NCBI RefSeq assembly: GCF_036759925.1
Contig: NZ_JAPKIB010000005.1
Span: forward strand, 62,001-126,000
Origin: Kluyvera sp036759925
Lineage (GTDB): Bacteria; Pseudomonadota; Gammaproteobacteria; Enterobacterales; Enterobacteriaceae
DNA length: 64,000 nucleotides
Direction: 5' to 3'
A model generated the notes under the pieces. It saw nothing but the letters and a program-made list of their open reading frames with translations. It was not told where the DNA came from and made no database searches. The position numbers were made by a program, and so were the translations under genes. Positions 16,151 to 23,838 of this stretch are shown here, piece by piece. Positions within the stretch are counted from its first letter, which is position 1; every line of letters starts with the position of its first letter.

Positions 16151-16965
16151 CAGTGCAACTGCTCCGCTTTCTGACGCAGCTGTTGCAACGCCAGCGGCGT
16201 GCGCGGGCCGAAGCCCAGCAGCGCCATATCGTCAATCACCAGCACCTGTTTGTTGCGCCCGGCAGGCGTCTGCGCCAGCCCCGGCAGCTTCCACAGCGCG
16301 GCTTCACCGCCCATACCTTTCAGGCCATCAGCGGAGATCACCACCAGATCCGGCAGGCTGGCGATGACCCCTTCCTGCGACATGGTGCGGTAGTGGTCAA
16401 AACCCTGCATGGCGTTCTGTAAGCCAGCCAGCTTGATGGCGCCGTCTGCCGCCGTTTGCTGACCGGCCACCAGCGCGCCGGAACCGCCGTGGCTGAGGAT
16501 AAACAGCACGCGCTTGTTCAGCGGCTGCGCCGGGATTTTCGCCATATCGTCATGCAGCGTTTTACGCAGCGCATCGCCCTGCGTCTGCTTGCCCAGCGCG
16601 TCGGCAATGACCTGCACTTTACCGTCCATCGCCGCAGCGTCGTAGCCGCCCGGCACGTTCACCACCTTCACCTTGCTGCCTTCCACCTTTTGCAGCACCA
16701 GCGACGGCTGCGCCTGGCTGCTGGCAAGAACCAGCGTCGGGCGCAACGAGAGGATGCCTTCGGTGCTCAACTGGCGAAGATAGCCGACATCCGGCAGCGA
16801 CTGGGATGCCGCGGGCCAGGTGCTGGTGCTATCGCGCGCCACCAGTTGAGACTGCGCGTCCAGCGCGTAGACGATTTCGGTGACATCGCCGCCCAGGGTG
16901 ATAATGCGCTCGGCGGCGCTGGAGAACAGCGGCAGCGCGGCTAACAGTATCAGCAGGCGTTTCAT
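16150..16965 (-). CDS. hmuT: Periplasmic heme-binding protein HmuT
   Basis: A 271-residue substrate-binding protein of the TroA/BtuF (periplasmic binding protein 2) fold. The N-terminus MKRLLILLAALPLFSSAAE is a signal peptide, followed directly by RIITLGGDVTEIVYALDAQ, the usual start of heme-binding HmuT proteins. It carries heme from the outer-membrane receptor to HmuUV. It overlaps hmuS by 4 bases and touches hmuU. Confidence 0.92.
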   Translation of the reverse strand: MKRLLILLAALPLFSSAAERIITLGGDVTEIVYALDAQSQLVARDSTSTWPAASQSLPDVGYLRQLSTEGILSLRPTLVLASSQAQPSLVLQKVEGSKVKVVNVPGGYDAAAMDGKVQVIADALGKQTQGDALRKTLHDDMAKIPAQPLNKRVLFILSHGGSGALVAGQQTAADGAIKLAGLQNAMQGFDHYRTMSQEGVIASLPDLVVISADGLKGMGGEAALWKLPGLAQTPAGRNKQVLVIDDMALLGFGPRTPLALQQLRQKAEQLH

Positions 16966-17993
16966 ACGGTCTGGCCTTCCGCCGTCAGGCTATCCACCTG
17001 GTTGCGCCACTGCGTTTGCTCTGGGTGACCTTCGCTGCGCTGGCCGTACAGCTGCGCAATCTGGGTGCCGTCTTTGGCAAACAGCTCCACGCTGGTCACG
17101 TGGCCGTCCACGGTCGGTTTGCGGGTTACCCACACTTCGTCGATAGTCTCTTCGCGCAGGTGCAGGGTGAAGGTGCTGTTGAAGATGTTGATCCAGCCGC
17201 GCATTGGCGTCAGCTTCTCCAGCGTGCCGGTGAAGATCTGCACGCAGCCGCGGTTGCCGACGAAAATCATAAATTCGTTGCCGTCCTGTTGGATGGTTTC
17301 CAGCAGGCGAGGCAGGGCTTCGGTGTCGATACGGCAGGCCAGGTCATCGCTCACCAGGCGGAAAGCCTGCTGGCGTGAGAGGTTGTATTTGCGCAGCAGC
17401 ACGAAGAACTGATGCACGTCGGTCATCGCGCGCCACTCTTTTTCCAGCGCCGCACCGTCTGCCGTCTCGGCGTAGCGGGCATTTTCTACCGGGCGAAGGG
17501 CCAGCGGCGTTGGGTTTGATGACGTCTGTTCAGCAATCAGCGCCTGCCAGGCCGCGCTGTCCGTGGCGTCGGTGGTATAAACCTTCAGCACCGCGTCGCC
17601 GTGCGGGTCAAAGAACTGAATGCTTTCGCGACCCTGATCGTTGACGTGAAACGCGCTGGCCCACTGGCTCAGGAACAGACGCAAATCTAGCGCGCGTGGA
17701 TTCAGCACCAGGCCTGCATGGCCGTCGAGGTGCTGGTGGGTGAAAGCGCCAACCTGCTCGTGAACTGCATATTCGTTGCGGCAGATGCATTTGGTTTCGC
17801 CCACGTTTTCAAGCGCGGCGAGGATTGCGCGTGCATTATCCTGCAGGCGAACGGCATCGTGGCCGACGCGTGCTTCGGTCAGCTCCGCTTCGCTGATGCC
17901 CATCACGGCAGCGATGTCGCGAGCGTATTTGGCAGTACCATTGGCTTTAACGTCCTGATAGCGCTGCCACAGTTCGGTTGGTGCGTTTTGCAT
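16962..17993 (-). CDS. hmuS: Hemin-degrading/transport factor HmuS
   Basis: A 343-residue cytoplasmic protein of the HmuS/HemS/ShuS/ChuS family, built from two similar halves; it stores or breaks down imported heme. The start at 17993 (MQNAPTELWQRYQDVKANG) is chosen on AGGAAGAG at good spacing; the upstream open frame crosses the intergenic hairpin and is not family-like. Conserved parts include the KCICRNEYAVHEQVG region and the C-terminal half beginning with DVHQFFVLLRKYNLSRQQAFR. It is the second gene of the operon, 61 bases after the receptor. Confidence 0.92.
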   Translation of the reverse strand: MQNAPTELWQRYQDVKANGTAKYARDIAAVMGISEAELTEARVGHDAVRLQDNARAILAALENVGETKCICRNEYAVHEQVGAFTHQHLDGHAGLVLNPRALDLRLFLSQWASAFHVNDQGRESIQFFDPHGDAVLKVYTTDATDSAAWQALIAEQTSSNPTPLALRPVENARYAETADGAALEKEWRAMTDVHQFFVLLRKYNLSRQQAFRLVSDDLACRIDTEALPRLLETIQQDGNEFMIFVGNRGCVQIFTGTLEKLTPMRGWINIFNSTFTLHLREETIDEVWVTRKPTVDGHVTSVELFAKDGTQIAQLYGQRSEGHPEQTQWRNQVDSLTAEGQTV

Positions 17994-18013
17994 AGCTCTC
18001 TTCCTTATAATTA

Positions 18014-18032
18014 CCCCGGCCAGTGGCCGGGG
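18014..18032 (-). repeat. Perfect hairpin between the heme receptor gene and hmuS
   Basis: CCCCGGCCA, one base, TGGCCGGGG: 9-bp arms in the 61-bp gap. There is no T run, so partial termination or mRNA processing that separates receptor from hmuSTUV levels is more likely than full termination. Confidence 0.75.
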
Positions 18033-18054
18033 GCAGGTTTCATTGATGTTGTTA

Positions 18055-20412
18055 TCAGAAATCGACGTTAACGCCCAGCTGCCAGGTACGGCCCGGCATG
18101 ACCGCCAGCGATTTATCATTGGCGTCCTGGTTGGTGGACGTTTCAATGTTGCGGCTGCTCAGGTAGTCCCAGTATTTACGGTCGGTCAGGTTATACACGC
18201 CGCCGTTGATACGGACGTTCTTCGCCACGCGCCAATAGGCCGTCCAGTCGAGCATGCCGTAGCCAGGTACGCGCATATATTCGCTGGTGGAATCCGTCAG
18301 CGCGCCGCCAGTGTTGGTGTAGCTTTCACGGTTGGTCGGGGTAGCGCGTTTGCCTTTCACGAAGGTGGCGGTCAGCGCGGTACCGTAAACTTTGGACGGA
18401 TCATCCCACGCCACGCCGACGATGGCTTTCATTGGCGCAACGCTATCAAGGTCGACATATTTGTCGCCGTAGTAGCTGGATTTCGACTGCCCTTCGCTGT
18501 AACCGTAGGCCAGAGTTGCGCTCAGGCCATCAACCTGCTCAAACCAGGTGCCGAAGTTGAACTTCGCGCTGATTTCACCGCCGTAGATATAGGCTTTATC
18601 GCGGTTTTCCGCCTGATAAATGGTGTAGATGTTTGACGGTACGTTAGTGAACTGGCTCGGGTTGTTTGAGCGAGTGTAACGGGTGTAGGCAATAAAGTTT
18701 TTATAGCTGTTGTAGAACAGCGCGGTACGCATGGTGATCCCTTCGGTCACCTCGCCCTTCATACCCCATTCGAAGTTGTCGCTGGTCTCGGTTTTCAGAT
18801 CGGTATTGCCGATCAGCGCGTACTGGCCGCGGCCCGCGTAGCTGGAACCGAGGTTCCATGAACCGTACAGCTGGCTGGTGTTCGGGAACTCCGCGCCGCG
18901 TTTGTACTGCAAATAGGTCATCAGGCGCGGCGTCACGTCGTACTGGAAGGTCAGTGACGGCAGCGCCTGAGTATCTGAATTTTTGCCATACAGCTTAGAA
19001 ACCGACGACTCCGTCAGCACCGTGCTGTTAGTGGTCAGGCTGCTAAGGTTCTCCGGCTTGGTGGACTGATGCACCACGCGAATGCCTGGGATCACCGCAA
19101 GGTTATGGCTGTCGAGATCGAAGTTGATCTGATCCTGCAGGAAGCCAGCTACCGTGTACTCACGGCTGTCTGCTTCCGGCTGCATAATCTCGGTGAAGAC
19201 GCTCGGAACCGGCGACTGGCTGAACGGACGCTGGGTTTTGGTAGTGCTGGCGTTAAAGCCAGCGCTCAGGTCGTGGCGGCCAAGCGTTTTTGCCAATGCC
19301 GTCTGCATACCCCAGGTGTCGGTGTCGTAGTTCGAGTAGACCGTTTCCATGGTATTGGTGAAGCTGTCCGGCATGTAGGTCTGGTCGTGTGCTTCGGTGT
19401 GCTGGTAGTACACCTTGGTGGACATGCTGTCGATGAAGTCGTTCATCGGCGTCCAGTCATCTTTCAGGCTCAGCCCCCAGCGACGGGTCTGGCTGGTCTG
19501 CTGCGCGTTACCAATGGTCTTGCTGCCGCTGTCGTTCCAGACGTCATAATGGGTATGGTTGGTTTTATGGTAGTAGTCGAGGGTGCTGGTCAGTTTATGC
19601 TGATCGTTTGGTTGCCAGATCCCCGAGGTCATAAATGCGTCAGAGTGCCAGTTTGCCGGGAAAGCGTCGACGCTTGAGCTATTGGTGGTGGTCTCCTGAC
19701 CATCACGACGGCTGTAGACGAAAATCCCGCGCAGGGTTTCATCACCGCCTGCCGCCGTCAGGCCGTTGTGCCAGCTGCGGTCAGCAGAGTCGTAACCGCT
19801 GCGGTAGCTAAAGGCGCTGGTTTTGCCCGGGTGCAGATAGTCGTCCGCCGATTTCGGCTGGAAGGAGACGTTGCCGCCGATAGAAGAGTTGGCGGTTTCG
19901 GTATCGGTGGCACCGGACTGAATATCGACGCTGCCGTACATGTACGGGTCAATGTAGTCGCGGCCAATGCCGAAGGTGTTCTGGCCGGCGCGGCTAACGT
20001 AGCTACGGCCGGTGGCGTTCGGCTGGGCGATACCGTCCACGTCGATACCGACGCGGTTGCTCTCGAGCCCGCGAATGTTGTAGCCGGTGTAGCCGCCGCG
20101 GTCGAAGCCGCTTTTGCCGTTGCCGGAGCCGCCGCTGGAGCCGGTCGCGCCAATCAGAGGTTCATAGCGCATGATGGAACCAAAGTCGTTGGCTCCTTTG
20201 TCCTGCAGCTCCTGCGCACTAATGGCGTGCTGGCTACCCGGTTTCAGCACCGGTGCGGGCGCTGTGACGGTCATCTGCTCGGCGCTGTCTACCGCCGCAG
20301 TTTTGTCCTGTGTGTCAGCCGCAACGGCAGAAGTCTGATAAATCGCTGCAAGCAAAGAGGTTACCAGTAGGCTTTTCTTGCACCACGCCTCTGATTGAAT
20401 GGATTTGTACAT
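18055..20412 (-). CDS. hmuR: TonB-dependent heme/hemoglobin receptor (first gene of hmu operon)
   Basis: A 785-residue outer-membrane receptor of the TonB-dependent hemoglobin/transferrin/lactoferrin family. The start at 20412 gives a signal peptide ending near TSAVAADTQD, then a TonB-box-like EQMTVTAPAP, a plug domain (GFDRGGYTGYNIRGLESNRVGIDVDG), and a beta-barrel ending in the usual terminal Phe (WQLGVNVDF). In-frame ATGs lie 3 and 6 codons upstream. It is longer than Yersinia HmuR (about 675 residues), and I do not see the FRAP/NPNL boxes of classical heme receptors, so the symbol rests on operon position. A Fur box lies about 110 bases upstream. Confidence 0.85.
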   Translation of the reverse strand: MYKSIQSEAWCKKSLLVTSLLAAIYQTSAVAADTQDKTAAVDSAEQMTVTAPAPVLKPGSQHAISAQELQDKGANDFGSIMRYEPLIGATGSSGGSGNGKSGFDRGGYTGYNIRGLESNRVGIDVDGIAQPNATGRSYVSRAGQNTFGIGRDYIDPYMYGSVDIQSGATDTETANSSIGGNVSFQPKSADDYLHPGKTSAFSYRSGYDSADRSWHNGLTAAGGDETLRGIFVYSRRDGQETTTNSSSVDAFPANWHSDAFMTSGIWQPNDQHKLTSTLDYYHKTNHTHYDVWNDSGSKTIGNAQQTSQTRRWGLSLKDDWTPMNDFIDSMSTKVYYQHTEAHDQTYMPDSFTNTMETVYSNYDTDTWGMQTALAKTLGRHDLSAGFNASTTKTQRPFSQSPVPSVFTEIMQPEADSREYTVAGFLQDQINFDLDSHNLAVIPGIRVVHQSTKPENLSSLTTNSTVLTESSVSKLYGKNSDTQALPSLTFQYDVTPRLMTYLQYKRGAEFPNTSQLYGSWNLGSSYAGRGQYALIGNTDLKTETSDNFEWGMKGEVTEGITMRTALFYNSYKNFIAYTRYTRSNNPSQFTNVPSNIYTIYQAENRDKAYIYGGEISAKFNFGTWFEQVDGLSATLAYGYSEGQSKSSYYGDKYVDLDSVAPMKAIVGVAWDDPSKVYGTALTATFVKGKRATPTNRESYTNTGGALTDSTSEYMRVPGYGMLDWTAYWRVAKNVRINGGVYNLTDRKYWDYLSSRNIETSTNQDANDKSLAVMPGRTWQLGVNVDF

Positions 20413-20519
20413 AGTTGCCATGCCTTTCATCGTTATTAGTATTGGCTCACTTGCTACTTCCAGAAGTCGGCTTTTCCCTAAGCGCTTCGAACGACTCCGT
20501 TTAATGTGATGCGAATGGT

Positions 20520-20538
20520 AATGATAGGAATTATCATT
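20520..20538. promoter_or_regulatory. Fur box upstream of the hmu operon
   Basis: AATGATA-GGAAT-TATCATT, a perfect 19-bp inverted repeat with 7-bp arms matching the Fur consensus. It lies between the heme receptor gene and the divergent SelW-like gene and could control both. Confidence 0.85.
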
Positions 20539-20618
20539 TGCAATAAAGTTTGCAAATAAATCTCTATGCATGCAACAATTTGATTACAATTAGTCCTTTG
20601 ATTCATCGCGAGAATACT

Positions 20619-20906
20619 ATGACGCAGAAAGCCGCTATTACGGTCACCTACTGCTCCCAGTGCAACTGGATGCTACGCGCCAGCTGGATGGCGCAGGAGC
20701 TGTTGCACACTTTCAGCACCGATATCGCCTCGGTGACCCTGGTGCCCGGCACCGGCGGGATTTTTACCATTACCGTCGGCGAGGAACTTATCTGGGACCG
20801 CAAGCGCGACGAGGGCTTCCCGGATGCCGCCGAGCTGAAACGCCGGGTGCGCGACGTCTGCTTCCCGGAAAAACCGCTGGGCCACGTGGACAAGCACGAG
20901 GCATAA
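20619..20906 (+). CDS. SelT/SelW/SelH (Rdx) family protein, cysteine form
   Basis: A 95-residue thioredoxin-like Rdx protein. The N-terminal strand-loop ITVTYCSQCNWMLRASWMAQELL carries CxxC where selenoprotein W has CxxSec; both positions are ordinary TGC cysteine codons. The rest (VTLVPGTGGIFTITVGEELIWDRKRDEGFPDAAELKRRVRD) matches the family. The start at 20619 follows a weak GAGAA; an upstream in-frame extension is not family-like. Function in bacteria is not established, a redox role being likely. It is divergent from the heme operon across a Fur box and sits 64 bases before ygbA. Confidence 0.85.
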   Translation: MTQKAAITVTYCSQCNWMLRASWMAQELLHTFSTDIASVTLVPGTGGIFTITVGEELIWDRKRDEGFPDAAELKRRVRDVCFPEKPLGHVDKHEA

Positions 20907-20928
20907 AGCGGCTGCGAAAGCACTATTA

Positions 20929-20951
20929 AACGTGTATTATTAATGCATCTT
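20929..20951 (+). promoter_or_regulatory. NsrR-like nitric-oxide-responsive site before ygbA
   Basis: The right half TAATGCATCTT matches the NsrR half-site at 10 of 11 positions and the left half at 7 of 11, in the 11-1-11 layout, 20 bases before the ygbA start. E. coli ygbA belongs to the NsrR regulon, which supports it. Confidence 0.55.
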
Positions 20952-20970
20952 TATTGGTGAGGAACAGGCT

Positions 20971-21315
20971 ATGGCAGGCAAACGCATCGACCGTGAGAAA
21001 CGGACCATCCGCAGTATGATTGCGCTTTATCAGCAACGTTGCCCGCAGGCGCAGGACGATGCAGAGCACTACCAGGCGCTGAATGCCTATGCCGATAAAC
21101 GACTGGATAAATGCGTGTTTGGCGAGGAAAAACCGGCTTGTAAGCAGTGCCCGGTGCACTGCTATCAGCCCGCCAAACGCGAAGAGATGAAGCAGATTAT
21201 GCGCTGGGCTGGCCCGCGTATGCTGTGGCGTCACCCGATTTTGACCATCCGCCATCTGATTGACGACCGGCGTCCGGTGCCGGCGCTGCCGGAAAAATAT
21301 CGCCCGAAAAAATAG
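20971..21315 (+). CDS. ygbA: YgbA, nitrous-oxide-stimulated promoter family protein
   Basis: A 114-residue protein that follows E. coli YgbA closely, including LNAYADKRLDKCVFGEEKP, CKQCPVHCYQ, and MRWAGPRMLWRHPIL. The clustered cysteines suggest metal or iron-sulfur binding; the biochemical role is unknown. In E. coli ygbA is repressed by the nitric oxide sensor NsrR, and an NsrR-like site lies just upstream here. Its stop codon directly abuts the stop codon of the convergent AraC gene, leaving no space for a separate terminator. Confidence 0.85.
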   Translation: MAGKRIDREKRTIRSMIALYQQRCPQAQDDAEHYQALNAYADKRLDKCVFGEEKPACKQCPVHCYQPAKREEMKQIMRWAGPRMLWRHPILTIRHLIDDRRPVPALPEKYRPKK

Positions 21316-22137
21316 CTACATCGTGCGGCAGTGACGGCGGTACTCCGACGGCGAACGCGCCGTGTGCTTGCGGAAAATTCGGCAGAAGTAGTTGCTGTCT
21401 TCAAAGCCGCAGTGATGGGCTATCTCTTTGATTTTCATCTCATATCCACGCAGTAATTTCTTTGCCAGTTCAAGCCGTACGGCGGTCAGATATTCATTGA
21501 ATCCCACCGAACCGGACTTCTGAAACAGGTGCGACAGGTAGTTCGGCGTAATGTGGAACTTCTTCGCCACCGTCTCCCGGCTGAGCGCCTCGGCGGCGTG
21601 CTCGTCGATATACTCCTGAACGGCGAGAAACAGCTCTTTGCTCTTGCTCACCGTATCCGCCAGATGGGTAAGCTGATCGATACAGTGGCTCAGCAGCCCG
21701 CTTAGCACGATCTGCGCTGTGGGCATCACCGGGCGAATAGCCAGTTCGTTCATCGCCAGCAGCAGATACGATCCTACCCGCGGGCCCAGCCGCGCCACGT
21801 GCTGCTTACGAATCTCCACGAATTTTTTGCCGTCATACCGCTGCAGGCTGAAGCCGAGTTTCTGTTTGCTGAACAGAATGCTCAGCGTGGTGGCCGGGCC
21901 TTGCCACTGCGGGGCGTTCCAGCGTCCGCCGGGCAGATAGAGCGCCTGTAGCGGGCCCAGCGGCGCGCTCAGGCAATCGTCGGCAAGCTCGCCTTCCAGC
22001 ACGATTTCCAAACGGGGAAACGATACGCTCATCGCCAGTTCCGGCGCGGGCTGTGAGGTTTGCGGAAACCGCACGACAAGGTCACTTTGCCGGGCAAGCA
22101 GCTGCTCCAGCACGGGGACGAGGGATTGCTCTGACAT
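21316..22137 (-). CDS. AraC-family transcriptional regulator
   Basis: A regulator of about 273 residues with a C-terminal double helix-turn-helix: first helices in ALSRETVAKKFHITPNYLSHLFQKSGSVGFNEYL, second in IKEIAHHCGFEDSNYFCRIFRKHTARSPSEYRRH. The N-terminal half is a less conserved cupin-like sensing domain. The ATG at 22137 is preferred on AGGA with a 7-base spacer; in-frame starts at 22143 and 22176 are also open. It is divergent from the PhyH-family oxygenase gene and probably controls it. The inducer is unknown. Confidence 0.85.
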   Translation of the reverse strand: MSEQSLVPVLEQLLARQSDLVVRFPQTSQPAPELAMSVSFPRLEIVLEGELADDCLSAPLGPLQALYLPGGRWNAPQWQGPATTLSILFSKQKLGFSLQRYDGKKFVEIRKQHVARLGPRVGSYLLLAMNELAIRPVMPTAQIVLSGLLSHCIDQLTHLADTVSKSKELFLAVQEYIDEHAAEALSRETVAKKFHITPNYLSHLFQKSGSVGFNEYLTAVRLELAKKLLRGYEMKIKEIAHHCGFEDSNYFCRIFRKHTARSPSEYRRHCRTM

Positions 22138-22298
22138 GCTCATGTCCTGGTTATTATTCTGGATTTTGAATCTCATCACACTTTATTTTGCTGTACACAA
22201 AAATCCAGTGTTGTGTAGCTATCTCATACAGAATGCCGACCGTTCGTGCAGTAACTTTTCATATATGTTGTGAAATGGTTAACAAAAGAGAGGGCGGT

Positions 22299-23066
22299 AT
22301 GGACAAGCAAGCGGCATTCTGGCTGGAGGCGCTGGGCGCGAGTGGCGAACTGTCAGCGACAATGAAACATGAACTGGATACTCAGGGCTACACCATCGTC
22401 CACGGCGTGGCGGATGCCGACTGGCTGGCGGCGATGCGCGAGCGCATTGATTATCTGGTGGAAAAAGAAGGGGAGAACCTGGCGGTGGAGCACCATCAGG
22501 AAGAGACGGCGACGCGCGTGGCGAATCTCGTCAACAAGGGCGTGGTGTGGGAGAAAGTGTGGTCGCATCCGCTGATTCTGTCGGCCTGCCGCTATATCTT
22601 TGAGGGCGAGTTTAAAATCTCCAGCCTCAACGCCCGTGAGGCGCTGTACAACGGCGGTCATCAGCCGCTGCACGCCGACTGGAAAAAGCCGCGCCCGGAT
22701 TTCCCGAAGGTTCACCTGGTCAACACCATCTGGGCGATTGACGATCTCTACGCCGCCAACGGCGCGCCGCGGATTATTCCAGCGACCCATCTGCGCCCGG
22801 AATTGCCGGAAGAGGTGTTGGAGGATGTGGGATTACCGCACCCGGATGAGGTGATTTTTGAGGCGCCGGCAGGCAGCGTGATGATCTACAACGCCCACGC
22901 CTGGCACGGCGGCACCACCAACCGCGAAGGCTCGCGCCGCCGGGTACTGCACGGGCTGTATATCGACCGGGCGGATACCGCTCAGCAGGATCAGCGCCGC
23001 TGGCTAACACCGGAAACGGCGAGCCGGTTGACCCCGGCGCAGAAGTGGTTGTTGGATGTGGAGTGA
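22299..23066 (+). CDS. Phytanoyl-CoA dioxygenase (PhyH)-family Fe(II)/2-oxoglutarate oxygenase
   Basis: A 255-residue protein of the PhyH superfamily. The iron-binding H-x-D is in QPLHADWKKPRPDF, the distal histidine in MIYNAHAWHGGTTNREG, and a 2-oxoglutarate-binding arginine probably in SRRRVLHGLY. The start at 22299 follows GAGGGCGG; the frame is open further upstream without resemblance. Bacterial PhyH enzymes hydroxylate varied substrates (amino acids, natural products, phosphonates), and no neighbour betrays the substrate. The divergent AraC-type regulator is the only likely partner, and the PhyH gene seems to stand alone. Confidence 0.83.
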   Translation: MDKQAAFWLEALGASGELSATMKHELDTQGYTIVHGVADADWLAAMRERIDYLVEKEGENLAVEHHQEETATRVANLVNKGVVWEKVWSHPLILSACRYIFEGEFKISSLNAREALYNGGHQPLHADWKKPRPDFPKVHLVNTIWAIDDLYAANGAPRIIPATHLRPELPEEVLEDVGLPHPDEVIFEAPAGSVMIYNAHAWHGGTTNREGSRRRVLHGLYIDRADTAQQDQRRWLTPETASRLTPAQKWLLDVE

Positions 23067-23090
23067 AAGGTAAAGACGTTAGCACGGCCA

Positions 23091-23116
23091 GCCCCTCTCC
23101 CTAAAGGGGGAGGGGC
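23091..23116. terminator. Hairpin between convergent PhyH and response-regulator genes
   Basis: GCCCCTCTCCC, loop TAAA, and a GGGG-GAGGGGC partner with one T-G pair. There is no T run; it is probably a bidirectional terminator or a REP-like unit. Confidence 0.55.
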
Positions 23117-23139
23117 GCGCGGACCTATTGGCGTAGCGA

Positions 23140-23838
23140 CTACCCCTGAGGCCCCCGCCGATACAACCGCCTCGGATGCCCAATATTCCCGTACTGAATC
23201 TCAATGACGATAAACCCAATCTCCACGCAGTACTCCAGATACCGACGTCCCGTCGTTTTACTGATCCCCGCCTCTTCGACGACCTGTTCAACCGACCAGC
23301 TTACTTCAGGACGGTCGCTAAAAATCCGCTGTACCCGCGCAAGCGTTGCAGGTTCAATTCCCTTGGTCGACGGCTGCCCTAACGGCTCTCCCGCGGGCAG
23401 GTTGAACAGCTTATCCAGCGCGTGTTGATCCACCACTTTCACCTGTTGCAGGGTGTGCTCCAGCAGCATAAAACGCTCCAGCGAAGCCTGTAGACGGTGC
23501 GCAAACACCGGCTTAATCAGATAATCAAAAGCCCCGCTGCGCATCGCGTGGCTACAGGTCTGCATATCGCTGGCGGCGGTGATGAAAATCACCGAACACT
23601 CAAACTGCTTCAGCAGCGGGCTACCAATAAGCTCAACGCCCTGACCGTCCGGCAAATAGTTATCCAACAGCACCAGGCGCGGTCGGTGATGGAGAATCAG
23701 TTCGTGTGCCTGCGCCAGCGTGCCGGCGAGCCCCACCACGCGCAGACGGAAGTTTTGCTCGATAAACTCCCGATGCAGCTGCGCCAGATGCGGCTCATCT
23801 TCAACAATAACAACCTCAAGAGGGCGGATATCAGTCAT
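23140..23838 (-). CDS. CitB/DcuR-type response regulator
   Basis: A 232-residue response regulator. The receiver domain starts with EVVIVEDEPHLAQLHREF, has the phosphoryl-acceptor aspartate in LVLLDNYLPDGQG, and the conserved Lys in YLIKPVF. The C-terminal winged helix (VEQVVEEAGISKTTGRRYLEYCVEIGFIVIEIQYGNIGHPRRLYR) is typical of CitB, DpiA and DcuR. The start at 23838 overlaps the 3' end of the sensor gene by 8 bases. By family it would respond to citrate or C4-dicarboxylates, but no carboxylate transporter or lyase adjoins it, so its target genes are elsewhere or unrecognised. Confidence 0.88.
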   Translation of the reverse strand: MTDIRPLEVVIVEDEPHLAQLHREFIEQNFRLRVVGLAGTLAQAHELILHHRPRLVLLDNYLPDGQGVELIGSPLLKQFECSVIFITAASDMQTCSHAMRSGAFDYLIKPVFAHRLQASLERFMLLEHTLQQVKVVDQHALDKLFNLPAGEPLGQPSTKGIEPATLARVQRIFSDRPEVSWSVEQVVEEAGISKTTGRRYLEYCVEIGFIVIEIQYGNIGHPRRLYRRGPQG

